Origin: JALYUA01 sp040004225
GTDB lineage: Bacteria > Acidobacteriota > Thermoanaerobaculia > UBA5066 > Gp7-AA6
Length of the DNA: 29,829 nucleotides
Reading direction: 5' to 3'
Assembly: GCA_040004225.1 (NCBI GenBank)
Contig: JBDUBI010000080.1
Location: 1-29,829, forward strand
Position 1 is the first letter of the stretch; each line of letters begins with the position of its first letter. Positions 8,285 through 16,823 of the stretch are shown here, one piece after another. The position numbers and the translations under genes are program-made. Under the pieces are notes generated by a model. It was not told where the DNA came from. It did not search any database and was given only the letters and a program-made list of their open reading frames with translations.

Positions 8285-9561
8285 GGGGAGATCGCCCGCC
8301 GCGGCGCGTTCGACAGGAGTGGGAGGACGAGATCCGCCGTGCGCGTTACGGCGCCCCGGCTCTCGACGACGGCGCGCCGGGCCGCCTCCCCGCGCCGCGC
8401 CAGCGCCTCGGGATCCTGGAGCGCCGCCGCAAGGGCGCGCCCGAGCCCCGCCCCGTCGGCGACGATTTCGAGGATTCCGATGTCTCGCCCGTCGCGGACG
8501 ATGTCCCGAAAATTCGACGTGTGCGGCCCGACGATCACGGGCACTCCGGCGGACCAGGCTTCGATCGGGTTGTGTCCGCCGGCTTTGACGAGGCTGCCGC
8601 CGACGAAAGCAAGACGCGCCTCGCCGTAGACCGAGGAAAGCTCGCCGATTGAGTCCAGAAGGTAGACGGAGCCCTCCGGAGGGAGCTCCGCCGTGGGAAC
8701 GGACCGTCGGAGGAGGGGATGGCCGGCGGCCGAGACGAGAGCGGCCACCGCGTCGAAACGCTCGGGCCGGCGCGGCGCCAGGACGAGCAGCGGGCGGCGC
8801 CCGGGGGCGAGCCCGGCCCACGCGTTCAGAACGATCTCGTCTTCGCCCGGCCCGGTCGACGCCGCGACGAAGACCGCCCTTCCGCGCGCGGCGGAGGCGA
8901 GTCGGAGGGCGTCTGAGAAGGGTGGCGCGGGTGGAAGGTCGTACTTGACGTTGCCCGTGACAAAAACCTTCCCCGGGGGAGCGCCCAGCCTCTCGATCCG
9001 GGCCGCGTCTTCGCGGGTCTGCATCGCGAAGAGGGCGACGCGAGAGAGGACGCGCGCGAAGGACCGCCCGGCGAGCCGGTAGCGGGAGAAGGACCGCTCC
9101 GAGAGCCGCCCGTTGACGAGCGCCACGGGGATCTTGCGACGCGCGGCGCGTTCTAAGAAAAGGGGCCAGATTTCGGTCTCGGTCAACAGGATGAGCCCCG
9201 GACGCACGGCATCCAGGGCGCGCTCGACGGGTCCGGCGAGATCGAGGGGAAAGGCGAAGGCCGGGACCCCGGACGGAAGCGCCCGGCGCGCCATTTCCGC
9301 GCCCGCGTCGGTCGTGACGGAGAGCGCGAGGCGGCTCTCCGGGGCTTTTCGGGCGAGCTCGGCCAGCAGGTTCCGGGCGACTCCCACCTCGCCCACCGAG
9401 ACCGCGTGGACCCAGACACCGCCGTTTAGGTCGGGCGCTCGCCCGAAGCCGAGTCTCCCCCGGAGATCGCCGATCTTCCGGATCCCCAGAACGGATCTTG
9501 CCAGGGCCCAGGGGGCGTAAAAAACGAGGGCAAGCACCGAAAGGATGCGATAGAAGAGCAA
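8281..9561 (-). CDS. waaA: 3-deoxy-D-manno-octulosonic acid (Kdo) transferase
   Basis: WaaA is a GT30-family enzyme that attaches Kdo from CMP-Kdo to lipid IVA at the inner membrane. The 426-residue protein has an N-terminal hydrophobic anchor (LFYRILSVLALVFYAPWAL). The catalytic glutamate lies in VHAVSVGEVG (E58), and the family motifs TETEIWP, VNGRLSERSF, FVTGNVKYDLPP and the donor-site GGSLVKAGGHNPIEAWSAG are present. The start is a TTG at 9561 without an obvious Shine-Dalgarno site; the frame is open further upstream but offers nothing better. It is the first gene of the minus-strand lipid A/core group. The gene diverges from the ECF sigma gene across a 133-base gap. Confidence 0.94.
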   Translation of the reverse strand: MLFYRILSVLALVFYAPWALARSVLGIRKIGDLRGRLGFGRAPDLNGGVWVHAVSVGEVGVARNLLAELARKAPESRLALSVTTDAGAEMARRALPSGVPAFAFPLDLAGPVERALDAVRPGLILLTETEIWPLFLERAARRKIPVALVNGRLSERSFSRYRLAGRSFARVLSRVALFAMQTREDAARIERLGAPPGKVFVTGNVKYDLPPAPPFSDALRLASAARGRAVFVAASTGPGEDEIVLNAWAGLAPGRRPLLVLAPRRPERFDAVAALVSAAGHPLLRRSVPTAELPPEGSVYLLDSIGELSSVYGEARLAFVGGSLVKAGGHNPIEAWSAGVPVIVGPHTSNFRDIVRDGRDIGILEIVADGAGLGRALAAALQDPEALARRGEAARRAVVESRGAVTRTADLVLPLLSNAPRRAISP

Positions 9562-9630
9562 GGATCGAGAGATTAGCGCACGGGGAGGGCGCGGGCGCCG
9601 GGGCAGCGACGGGCCCGAAAATCCTCTTCG

Positions 9631-9665
9631 CGCCTCACGCCTCTCGCCTGGCGCCTATCGCCCGC
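9631..9665. repeat. Degenerate heptamer tandem repeat, array 2
   Basis: Four units CGCCTNN (CGCCTCA, CGCCTCT, CGCCTGG, CGCCTAT) followed by CGCCCGC run with a strict 7-base period in the divergent waaA/sigma-factor gap. The array does not appear to be translated. Confidence 0.65.
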
Positions 9666-9678
9666 GTGCGATTTCCCT

Positions 9679-9684
9679 TACACT
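9679..9684 (+). promoter_or_regulatory. Possible -10 element of the ECF sigma gene
   Basis: TACACT lies 10 bases before the ATG at 9695 and would give an almost leaderless transcript. There is no recognisable -35 hexamer at the usual distance. An autoregulated ECF-type promoter is possible but cannot be identified without the cognate consensus. Confidence 0.25.
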
Positions 9685-9694
9685 CCAACGAGTT

Positions 9695-10387
9695 ATGTCC
9701 CGGGAAAAACCCCCAACGGCGGACGGCGCCGATCCGTATAAACCGCCGATGGAGCTCGTCTACAGCGAAGTGCGGCACAGGGAGCAATCGGCGGAGCTGT
9801 CAGACCGCGAGCTCGCTCTGGCGGCGCGGTCGGGGGACATGGTGTCCTTCGAGGCCCTCGTCGTCCGAAAGACCCCCGCCGTCGTTTCCGTGGCGCGGCG
9901 TATCGTTTCGGACCCCGAGGACGCGAGAGACGTGGCGCAGATGGTGTTTCTCCGCGTCTGGGAGCAACTCGACCGTTACGACGCAACCTACTCTTTCAAT
10001 ACGTGGATCTACCGCATCACCACCAACCTCTCGATCGACTTTCTGCGTAGCTCCCGCAGCCGGGAGAAGGCCCATGGCGCGACACTTCACCTGGTACGCC
10101 AGAGGGAAGAGGCCACGGGCGCGGAAACTTCGCGCGCCGCCGAAGATGACGAGATGAGCCGGCTCTTCCGTGAGGCGAGCGAGCGGCTGAGCGGCAAGCA
10201 GAAGGCGGCGTTCGTCCTCCGGGAGATGGAAGACAAGGACACGGACGAGATCGCGAGGATTCTTCAGTGCGGCGAGTCCACCGTGCGCAATCACCTCTTC
10301 AACGCCCGGCGCATCCTCCGCAAGGAGATCGAGAAGATCTGCCCCGGGTTTGTTCGCGCTCGCCGCCGCGCGCCGGAGAAGCGATGA
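9695..10387 (+). CDS. RNA polymerase sigma factor, ECF (sigma-70) family
   Basis: The 230-residue protein has the two-domain ECF architecture. Region 2 spans residues about 38-110 (LALAARSGDMVSFEALV, DPEDARDVAQMVFLRVWE, FNTWIYRITTNLSIDFLR). A charged linker follows. Region 4 spans about 165-215 (SGKQKAAFVLREMEDKDTDE and the helix-turn-helix STVRNHLFNARRILRKEI). The N-terminal 37 residues are an extension. It overlaps the downstream zinc-finger protein by four bases (ATGA), the usual arrangement of an ECF factor with its anti-sigma factor. It lies immediately upstream of the secretion/pilus operon, but which promoters it reads is not shown by the sequence. Confidence 0.92.
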   Translation: MSREKPPTADGADPYKPPMELVYSEVRHREQSAELSDRELALAARSGDMVSFEALVVRKTPAVVSVARRIVSDPEDARDVAQMVFLRVWEQLDRYDATYSFNTWIYRITTNLSIDFLRSSRSREKAHGATLHLVRQREEATGAETSRAAEDDEMSRLFREASERLSGKQKAAFVLREMEDKDTDEIARILQCGESTVRNHLFNARRILRKEIEKICPGFVRARRRAPEKR

Positions 10388-11010
10388 CCTCCGGCTGCGA
10401 AGTGACTCGGACACGATTCGAGTCATACCTCGGCGAAGCGCTCTCCCGCGAAGAGCGCTCGGCGGTTCGCGCGCACCTCTCCGAGTGCGCCGCCTGCCGG
10501 CGGGAGGGTTCGGAGCTGGATCCTTCGCTGCTCTTCGCGACGGCTATGCCGGAGCGTGTTTCGGACGCGGATGCGGCCCGCATCCTCGAGGGGGTTCGCG
10601 CCGGGATCGCCCTGAAAACCGCGGAGCGGCGCGTCCGGCGCGTGCCCTCGCACAGGAAGCGGGCCGGGGCGACGGCTGCGGCGGCGGCCGCCGTGTTGCT
10701 TGCGCTGACGCTCACGAGTCCCTCTCCCGCCCGGCTGGCCCTGGCTCGAGCGAATCGGCTTTCGGCCGCGGCCGGACCGGGGCGGACCTCCCTCCCCGCT
10801 GCCGCGGGAACCCGCGCAGCGGTCCCGGCGGGGGAGTCGGGATCCGAATTCGGGGCTCCCGCGATGACCGCCCGGCCGTTCTCTCCCTTCGCGGAAGCGG
10901 GCGCGCCCGGGGGACAGAAGGCTCCTGCCGACGCGACCATCTACGACTGGAATCCGGGCGGCGGTCAGCCGCGCGTCGTCTGGATCGTGGATCGGTCGCT
11001 CGACATTTGA
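10384..11010 (+). CDS. Zinc-finger (ZAS-type) anti-sigma factor, membrane-anchored
   Basis: The 208-residue protein begins with a zf-HC2 anti-sigma domain: CEVTRTRFESYLGEALSREE, then the HxxxCxxC zinc motif (H31, C35, C38 in HLSECAACRR). It would bind and silence the ECF factor encoded just upstream. A basic stretch (RRVPSHRKR) precedes an alanine-rich membrane helix (about residues 93-112). The remainder, some 95 residues rich in Ala, Gly and Pro, would be periplasmic and ends with QPRVVWIVDRSLDI. The ATG at 10384 overlaps the sigma-factor stop. No second transmembrane helix or known sensor domain is visible. Confidence 0.85.
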   Translation: MTSGCEVTRTRFESYLGEALSREERSAVRAHLSECAACRREGSELDPSLLFATAMPERVSDADAARILEGVRAGIALKTAERRVRRVPSHRKRAGATAAAAAAVLLALTLTSPSPARLALARANRLSAAAGPGRTSLPAAAGTRAAVPAGESGSEFGAPAMTARPFSPFAEAGAPGGQKAPADATIYDWNPGGGQPRVVWIVDRSLDI

Positions 11011-11101
11011 TTTGACGGAAACGGGACGGGCGGCGGCGGGGTCTTTCGGGGGTTTTAACCGGAAGCCGTAAAGCCTCCTTCCCGTTCCACGGGCCCCGAT
11101 G

Positions 11102-11130
11102 TTCCGCTCGGGCGGAATCCCGGTTTTTTT
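11102..11130 (+). terminator. Possible intrinsic terminator before the secretion operon
   Basis: TTCCGC (11102-11107) and GCGGAA (11112-11117) form a 6-bp stem with a TCGG loop. Six bases later come seven Ts (11124-11130). The spacer between stem and T-run is longer than usual; an alternative CGGG/CCCG pairing would bring the stem to the T-run. It could separate the sigma/anti-sigma pair from the following genes. The T-run ends two bases before the next start codon. Confidence 0.35.
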
Positions 11131-11132
11131 GC

Positions 11133-11858
11133 GTGAAAAAAAAGACTGCCTCCTTCGCGGCCCTCGTGGCCTTCGCGCTCGTCGCGCTCCCGCTCTTTGC
11201 GGCGGAGGAGGCGTCCGTCCGCGTCTTCGTACTGAAATACAAGCGCATCGAAGAAGCGGCTCTGCTCATCCGCCCGCATCTTTCGGAGGCGGCCTCGATC
11301 ACCCTGACCTCCCGGTTGAATGCGATGACGATCACGGACCGCGAGTCGAACCTGAAGACGGTCGCGAAAGTTCTGGCGGAATTCGACTCTCCGCCTCGCG
11401 GATTCAACTTCGCCGTGAAGCTGGTCCGCGCGCGCGCCGACGTTCCCGCCGGGTCGATGGCGGCGGAGATCGGCGGGCTCGGCGCCAAGCTGAAGTCGAT
11501 GTTCCAGTTCAACGACTACACCCTGATCGACTCGGCGGTCATCCGCGGGATCGAGGGCCGTCCGGTGTCCTACAGGCTGGGGGATGAATACGTCCTGACG
11601 TTCTCGATCGGGCCCGTGGGAACCGCCGACGAGCTGCTGCTGTCGCCGATCTCGTTGTCGAGGCTGAAGAAGAACGACCAGGGGCGCACGGTGCCGGTGC
11701 CCCTGTACCGCGCCTCCGTGCCCGTCTCCTTGAACCAGACACTCGTGCTCGGCGCCTCGCGCGACGAGGCGTCGAAGAACGCGCTCATCCTGATTCTGCT
11801 GGTGCAGGAAGCGGCACACCCGGGCTCGACCGGCGGCAAGACCGTGGAGAAGCGGTGA
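11133..11858 (+). CDS. Exported small secretin N-domain-like protein
   Basis: The 241-residue product has a clear Sec signal peptide (MKKKTASFAALVAFALVALPLFA, in part KKKTASFAALVAFALVALP). Residues 28-90 resemble the repeated N1/N2 (NolW-like) secretin domain: VRVFVLKYKRIEEAALLI, SRLNAMTITDRESNLKTVAK and EFDSPPRGF. The remaining 150 residues look beta-rich (FAVKLVRARADVP, YVLTFSIGPVG) but match no family I recognise. It lacks the secretin barrel. GTG at 11133 is chosen because the signal peptide starts there, although no Shine-Dalgarno is visible. It precedes the GspF gene by 28 bases and is probably the first gene of the secretion operon. A role as a periplasmic partner of the secretin at 17493 is an inference. 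Confidence 0.7.
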   Translation: MKKKTASFAALVAFALVALPLFAAEEASVRVFVLKYKRIEEAALLIRPHLSEAASITLTSRLNAMTITDRESNLKTVAKVLAEFDSPPRGFNFAVKLVRARADVPAGSMAAEIGGLGAKLKSMFQFNDYTLIDSAVIRGIEGRPVSYRLGDEYVLTFSIGPVGTADELLLSPISLSRLKKNDQGRTVPVPLYRASVPVSLNQTLVLGASRDEASKNALILILLVQEAAHPGSTGGKTVEKR

Positions 11859-11886
11859 TGCCCGAGCGGACCCTGAAAAGATTCTG

Positions 11887-13104
11887 ATGCCGCAATTTTC
11901 CATCAAAGCCGGCTGGCCCGACGGAAGCGTCGGAGACGAAGCGGTGCTCGCTGCCGACGCGGGAGCGGCCCGCTCGGAGATCGAGCGCCGGGGCGGACAC
12001 GTGTTCGAAGTCACCCGACAGGGGGGGTTGTCGCTCGCCAGCCGCACCGCGCGAAAGTCGCGCGGTCGGGTCAAGATGCGCGACTTTCTCCTCTTCAACC
12101 AGGAGATGATCGCTCTTCTCAAGGCCGGACTCCCGGTCGTCCACTCCTTCGAGATCCTCCTGGAGCGCCAGGAAAACCCGACCCTGCGGCGTGTTTTGAC
12201 CGACGTGCGCGACCGGGTGAACGCAGGCGCCTCCCTGTCAGACGCGTTTGCGGCTCAGGGGGACACTTTCCCGAGGCTCTACTGGACGTCTCTGAAGGCG
12301 GGGGAGAAGAGCGGGGAGATCGAGACCGTCCTGCGCCGCTACCTGGCATACCAGAAGACGGTGATGGGCCTGGCGCGGAAGGTGGTTTCGACGCTGGTCT
12401 ATCCCGCGATCCTGATCGTTCTGTCGGTCGTGCTGATCGGAATTCTGATGACGTTCGTGATCCCGAGGTTCTCGGAGTTTTTCGGGGACTTCGGGGCCGA
12501 ACTGCCCCTTTTGACGCAGGTCGTGATCGGGATCGCGACGTTTCTCCGGCGCAACGTTCTCTTCATCGCCGGGGGACTGATCGTCGGCGGCTTCTTCCTC
12601 TTCCGATGGCTCAAGTCCGCTTCGGGCCGCCAGACGCGCGATGCGCTTCTGCTCCGGGTCCCGGTGGTCGGCGGGATCATGCGGCGGTTCGCGATCAGCC
12701 AGTTCACCCGAAGTCTCGCCACTCTGCTCGGCGGCGGGACGCCTCTCGTTCCGGCGCTCGAGAACTCGTCGGACGCCATCGGAAACCGTTTCGTCTCCCG
12801 GCGGGTCCACGACGTGGTCGGGCGGGTCCGGGAGGGGGGCGAGCTCTGGCGCAGCCTGGAGCGGACCGGCATTTTCACCAACCTGACGCTCGAGATGATC
12901 AAGGTGGGCGAGGAATCCGGGGCGCTGGAGGAAATGTTGACGTCTGTGTCGGACTTCTACGACGAGGAGATCGACATGCTGCTCGCGAGGGTCATTTCCT
13001 TCGTCGAGCCGGCGATCCTGGTGGGGATGGGGCTCGTCATCATGACGATCCTGTTGTCCGTGTACCTGCCGATTTTCCGGATCATGTCGCAGATCAAGGG
13101 GTGA
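11887..13104 (+). CDS. gspF: Type II secretion/type IV pilus inner-membrane platform protein (GspF/PilC family)
   Basis: The 405-residue polytopic protein has the two repeated GspF domains: residues about 65-190 (FLLFNQEMIALLKAGLPVVHSFEILLERQ, in part FNQEMIALLKAGLP) and about 270-390 (ISQFTRSLATLLGGGTPLVP). Three hydrophobic segments are seen near residues 170-195, 215-240 and 375-400. GspF/PilC is the inner-membrane platform that contacts the assembly ATPase and helps extract pseudopilins from the membrane. An N-terminal cytoplasmic extension of about 60 residues contains the IERRGGHVFEVTR segment usual for the family. The ATPase gene follows after a two-base gap. Confidence 0.94.
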   Translation: MPQFSIKAGWPDGSVGDEAVLAADAGAARSEIERRGGHVFEVTRQGGLSLASRTARKSRGRVKMRDFLLFNQEMIALLKAGLPVVHSFEILLERQENPTLRRVLTDVRDRVNAGASLSDAFAAQGDTFPRLYWTSLKAGEKSGEIETVLRRYLAYQKTVMGLARKVVSTLVYPAILIVLSVVLIGILMTFVIPRFSEFFGDFGAELPLLTQVVIGIATFLRRNVLFIAGGLIVGGFFLFRWLKSASGRQTRDALLLRVPVVGGIMRRFAISQFTRSLATLLGGGTPLVPALENSSDAIGNRFVSRRVHDVVGRVREGGELWRSLERTGIFTNLTLEMIKVGEESGALEEMLTSVSDFYDEEIDMLLARVISFVEPAILVGMGLVIMTILLSVYLPIFRIMSQIKG

Positions 13105-13106
13105 GC

Positions 13107-14717
13107 ATGGCCAAGCAATATTCGAACGGAACGGCGGTGGCGGCGCCGGAGACCGACGCCGCGGCGATGGCGGAGCGGCTCGGGCTCCCCTATGTGAACC
13201 TCGCCCTCTTCCGGGTGGATCCGGATCTCTTCCGGTCGATTCCCGTCGAGTGGATGCTTCGCTACGAGTTCGTTCCCGAGTCGCGGACCGAGAAGACGAT
13301 GACGATCATCTGCGCCGACCCGACCGACGTCGTGCGCTTAGACGAGCTCGAGCTCTTGATCGGCGTGCCGGTTCGCCTCAAGGTGGGCAGCCGCTCCGCG
13401 ATCCACGACATCCTCCAGAAGAGCGAGTCGTCCCAGCGGGTGCTGGACGAGGCGACGGAAGACTTCCGGATGCAGCTCGTTTCGGAGGACGAGGACGGCG
13501 AAGAGACGCTCACGATCGACCGGATCACCCAGGACGCCTCCCCGATCATCAAGCTCGTCGACTCGATTCTCTTCAACGCAATACAACGGCGGGCCTCCGA
13601 CATCCATATCGAGACTCAGGAAAACGTCGTTCTCATCAAGTATCGGATCGACGGCGTCCTGTATCAGGCCATGGATCCCATCGACAAGCGTCATCACGGG
13701 ACGATCATTTCCCGCATCAAGGTCATGTCGGAGCTCGACATCGCGGAGAAGCGCATCCCGCAGGACGGCCGGTTCAAGCTGCGGGTGCGCGGCCGCACGA
13801 TCGACTTCCGCGTCTCGATCATGCCCACCGTCCATGGCGAGGACGCCGTCATCCGGATCCTCGACAAGGAATCCGCGAACGCCGAGTTCAAGAGCCTCAA
13901 CCTCGAAGTGCTCGGGTTCGACGCCGAGACGAAGAAGAAACTGCGCAAGTTCATCCGGGAGCCGTACGGAATGGTGCTCGTCACCGGGCCGACGGGCTCC
14001 GGAAAGACGACGACGCTTTACGCCTGTCTTTCCGAGATCCAGACGGTCGAAGACAAGATCGTGACGATCGAGGACCCGGTCGAATACCAGCTCCGCGGAA
14101 TCACCCAGATTCCCGTCAACGAGAAGAAGGGGCTGACGTTCGCGCGCGGGCTGCGATCGATCCTCCGGCACGACCCCGACAAGATCATGGTCGGAGAGAT
14201 CCGCGACGAGGAGACGGCGCAGATCGCGGTCCAGTCCGCTCTGACGGGGCACCTCGTCTTCACGACCGTGCACGCCAACAACGTCGTGGATGTGCTCGGC
14301 CGGTTTCTCAACATGAAGGTCGACCTGTACAACTTCGTGTCCGCCTTGAACTGCATCCTCGCGCAGCGGCTGGTCCGGAAAATCTGCGTGCACTGCCGCG
14401 AAGTCGCCACGGTCACGGCGGAAGAGATCCGCGAGTCGGGAATCGATCCGGCGGTCGCGGCCGGGCACACCTTTTACACGGGCCGCGGCTGCCTCGAATG
14501 CGACGGAACCGGGTTCCACGGCCGGATGGCGATCGCGGAACTGCTCGACCTGTCCGACCGGATCCGAGGGCTCATTCTGGAGCGCCGGCCGGCGGCGGAG
14601 ATCAAGAGGGCGGCCAAAGACGAGGGCATGGCCTTCCTGCGGGACGCGGCGCTGGCAAAGGTGTTCGAAGGCTGGACGACCTTGAAAGAGATCAACAAGG
14701 TCACGTTCGTCGAGTGA
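13107..14717 (+). CDS. gspE: GspE/PilB-family assembly ATPase
   Basis: This 536-residue hexameric ATPase drives pseudopilus assembly. Motifs seen include ASDIHIE (173-179), Walker A GPTGSGKT (294-301), the Asp box IEDPVEYQ (321-328), Walker B MVGEIRD (361-367), the His box HLVFTTVHANN (382-392) and a GspE-type tetracysteine zinc site (C427, C430, C462, C465). The N-terminal domain is shortened. It begins inside the second part of an MshEN-like fold (AERLGLPYVNLALFRVDPDL) and lacks the KLG motif pair seen in the paralog at 1-1032, so it is less likely to bind cyclic di-GMP. The ATG at 13107 was chosen because it lies two bases after the gspF stop; the open frame upstream runs inside gspF. It overlaps the next gene by one base. 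Confidence 0.95.
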   Translation: MAKQYSNGTAVAAPETDAAAMAERLGLPYVNLALFRVDPDLFRSIPVEWMLRYEFVPESRTEKTMTIICADPTDVVRLDELELLIGVPVRLKVGSRSAIHDILQKSESSQRVLDEATEDFRMQLVSEDEDGEETLTIDRITQDASPIIKLVDSILFNAIQRRASDIHIETQENVVLIKYRIDGVLYQAMDPIDKRHHGTIISRIKVMSELDIAEKRIPQDGRFKLRVRGRTIDFRVSIMPTVHGEDAVIRILDKESANAEFKSLNLEVLGFDAETKKKLRKFIREPYGMVLVTGPTGSGKTTTLYACLSEIQTVEDKIVTIEDPVEYQLRGITQIPVNEKKGLTFARGLRSILRHDPDKIMVGEIRDEETAQIAVQSALTGHLVFTTVHANNVVDVLGRFLNMKVDLYNFVSALNCILAQRLVRKICVHCREVATVTAEEIRESGIDPAVAAGHTFYTGRGCLECDGTGFHGRMAIAELLDLSDRIRGLILERRPAAEIKRAAKDEGMAFLRDAALAKVFEGWTTLKEINKVTFVE

Positions 14718-15631
14718 TGCGAATCCCCTTTGTCCGCCCCGTCGTGCCGCCGCACGTCTTCTGCCTTCTGGCGGACGGGGTGACCTATGCCAGCGTCCGG
14801 AGGGACCCGCCGCGCGGATTCGCGCAGTCGCGGCACTTCCCTTACCCGCCGAACACCCTGGGCGCCTCGGCCGCGGGCACCCCGCTCTTTTCCCGCGAGG
14901 CGATCGCGCAGGCCGTGGACGCGGGCCGGCGGCTTTCAGACCGGCTGACCCGGGCCTCCGTGCTGTTCCCGGATTCGTGGGCTCGCATGCTCGCCATCGA
15001 GGTCGACACCGTGCCGGAAGCTCCCGCGGCGGCGCGCGAGATGGTCCTCTGGAAGATCCGCAAGCTGCTCCCGGGCGTGACGTCTGACCTTCACGTCGTC
15101 TTTCGGGAAATGACGCCGGTCGGCGCGCAGAGGCGCCTTCTCGTGGCGGCCGCCCCGGCTGAGACTCTGCGGTCGATCGAGCAGGCGTTCGAGGCGGCGG
15201 GAGTTCGGGTCGGGGCGCTGGCGCCTTCCTCCCTCGCGCTGTTCGAGGGGCTGTCTCCGTTCCTCTCGTCCCGCGCGGCGGGCGACTACGCCCTGCTCCA
15301 CCGGACCGCGGACTCTTTCGTGTTTCTGGTCGCGAGCGACGGCGCGCCGATCTTTTTCAGGCAGCGGCCCGCGGACGAAGAGGATGGCGAGCATGAGCAG
15401 GAGGTGCGCCTCTCTCTTTCGTACTACGCCGAAAAGCTCAAGGGGAAGGGACTCTCCGCCGTTTACGTGCACGACGGCCGGGGGGGTGAGCCGCTCCGCG
15501 CCGAGTCGCTCCCCGTCCCGGTACAGTTTCTCCGGGCACCTCTCCTGGGCGCGGACCCGACGTTCGACGAGAGGGTCGCCGCGCGGCCGGAGCTTCTCCC
15601 GGCTTTCGCCGCCGTGTACGGGAGGAGCTGA
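14717..15631 (+). CDS. PilM/GspL-like cytoplasmic assembly protein
   Basis: The 304-residue protein has the position and approximate fold pattern of PilM or the cytoplasmic domain of GspL, actin-like proteins that link the ATPase to the inner-membrane PilN/PilO complex. Recognisable parts are the central WARMLAIEVDTVPEAP and WKIRKLLPG segments, which resemble the EMxLxVxxWKIxxLLP pattern of this group, followed by LRSIEQAFEAAGVRVGALAP and FFRQRPADEE. An ATP-binding loop is not obvious. The ATG shares one base with the gspE stop (TGATG), and the PilN-like gene follows with the same one-base overlap. The call rests mainly on gene order and partial similarity. Confidence 0.75.
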   Translation: MRIPFVRPVVPPHVFCLLADGVTYASVRRDPPRGFAQSRHFPYPPNTLGASAAGTPLFSREAIAQAVDAGRRLSDRLTRASVLFPDSWARMLAIEVDTVPEAPAAAREMVLWKIRKLLPGVTSDLHVVFREMTPVGAQRRLLVAAAPAETLRSIEQAFEAAGVRVGALAPSSLALFEGLSPFLSSRAAGDYALLHRTADSFVFLVASDGAPIFFRQRPADEEDGEHEQEVRLSLSYYAEKLKGKGLSAVYVHDGRGGEPLRAESLPVPVQFLRAPLLGADPTFDERVAARPELLPAFAAVYGRS

Positions 15632-16218
15632 TGGCGCGCACGCTGGACTTCGCACGGCGACCCTTCCGGGACGAGCGTCCCTTTCTTCTCTCGGCGGCGC
15701 TCGCGTTCGGGCTTGCCGCGGCTCTTCTGGTCGCCAACGTCCGGCAATACGCCGATTTTCACCGCTCCAGCGAAGGCACGGCGCGGCAGATCGAGTCGCT
15801 CGAAGCGCGCCGCGACCGCGCCGATCGGGACGCGCAGGCCTCCCGCGCCGCCCTGAACAACTACAAGGTTTCGAACCTGGCGCGCGAGAGCCGCGGACTT
15901 CTGAAGCTCGTCTCGGAGCGCCGCTTCTCCTGGAGCGCTCTTCTCGCGCGCCTCGAGCGGGTCCTGCCTTCCGACGTGCGGTTGACGAGATTGACGCCGC
16001 GCTTTTCGGAGACCGGGGACACGACGCTCGACTGCTCGCTCGTCGGCAAAACCCCGGACGCGGTCGTCCGGACTCTCGCCGCGCTCTCGAAAGATCCCGG
16101 ATTTGCCGCCGTCGAGCTGCGTAGCGAGTCTCCGCCGGGCGCCGGCGGCGCCGGGGCGCCCGAGGGTTACGGATTTCAGCTGTACTTGAAGTACGGATCG
16201 GCCGGTCAGACTCCATGA
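15631..16218 (+). CDS. PilN-like inner-membrane assembly protein
   Basis: This 195-residue bitopic protein has a short cytoplasmic N-terminus with the family opening (TLDFARRPFRDERPF, corresponding to the PilN N-terminal motif that docks into PilM). One transmembrane helix (about residues 19-37) and a coiled coil (about 48-75) follow, then a ferredoxin-like periplasmic domain (LLARLERVLPSDVRLTRLTP). It has a strong Shine-Dalgarno (GGAGGAG) seven bases upstream within the previous gene. It overlaps the PilO-like gene by four bases. Confidence 0.85.
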   Translation: MARTLDFARRPFRDERPFLLSAALAFGLAAALLVANVRQYADFHRSSEGTARQIESLEARRDRADRDAQASRAALNNYKVSNLARESRGLLKLVSERRFSWSALLARLERVLPSDVRLTRLTPRFSETGDTTLDCSLVGKTPDAVVRTLAALSKDPGFAAVELRSESPPGAGGAGAPEGYGFQLYLKYGSAGQTP

Positions 16219-16823
16219 CGCTTTCCAGCCGACGAGCGCAGATCCTGATCGTGGCGATCCTGTCTCTGGCGGGGAACCTCGGATTTTACCTCTGGTATCG
16301 CGCGACGGCGCAGGACCGCAAGGACGCCATGGAAGCACGGCGCACGGAGCTGACCCGCGACGTGGACGCCCGGGAACGGGAGGCGAAAAGGCTTGCCGCC
16401 CAGCGAGACCGGCTTTCTTCCGTCTCGTCGGCCATCGAGGACTTTTACGGCAAGCGCATCGGGCCGAGCCGGGACACGCTCGCGCCCGTCGTGGCCGAAG
16501 TCCATCTCCTGCTTCAGCGCTCGGGCATCCTCCCGGCGGAGATGTCGTACACCACGCAGGCGATGGCCGACCTGCCGCTGTCTCAAATGCTCATCACCTT
16601 CTCCTTCCGCAACGACTACGCGCGTTTCAAGCAGCTCCTGGGCGCGATCGAGACGGACCGGCGATGGATCGTCGTCCGGGAGGTCGGGCTGTCGCGCGAC
16701 GCGGAATTGCCGGGAGGCGTCCTGGTCCGCATGGCACTCGCGACTTACTTCGCCGGCGAAGACGCCGCGCGCGGCACTCCGGCCGCCCAGGCGATCCCCG
16801 GCGTTTCCAGGCGGCGCCCATGA
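16215..16823 (+). CDS. PilO-like inner-membrane assembly protein
   Basis: The 202-residue bitopic protein has a single N-terminal transmembrane helix (about residues 9-27), a coiled coil (about 35-75, RRTELTRDVDAREREAKRLA) and a periplasmic ferredoxin-like domain with the family pattern ITFSFRNDYARFKQLLGAIE. PilO pairs with PilN to align the platform with the outer-membrane secretin through PilP. The ATG at 16215 overlaps the PilN-like stop as ATGA, and its own stop overlaps the next start. Confidence 0.87.
   Translation: MTLSSRRAQILIVAILSLAGNLGFYLWYRATAQDRKDAMEARRTELTRDVDAREREAKRLAAQRDRLSSVSSAIEDFYGKRIGPSRDTLAPVVAEVHLLLQRSGILPAEMSYTTQAMADLPLSQMLITFSFRNDYARFKQLLGAIETDRRWIVVREVGLSRDAELPGGVLVRMALATYFAGEDAARGTPAAQAIPGVSRRRP

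Noticed and set aside
12606..13106. In-frame upstream extension of gspE
   Set aside because: The extension lies inside gspF in a different frame. The ATG at 13107 sits at the gene boundary and gives a normal N-terminus.
13250..14700. Plus-strand frame running through gspE before the PilM-like gene
   Set aside because: It overlaps gspE in another frame and only its last 304 codons (from 14717) make a recognisable protein, so the start was set at 14717.
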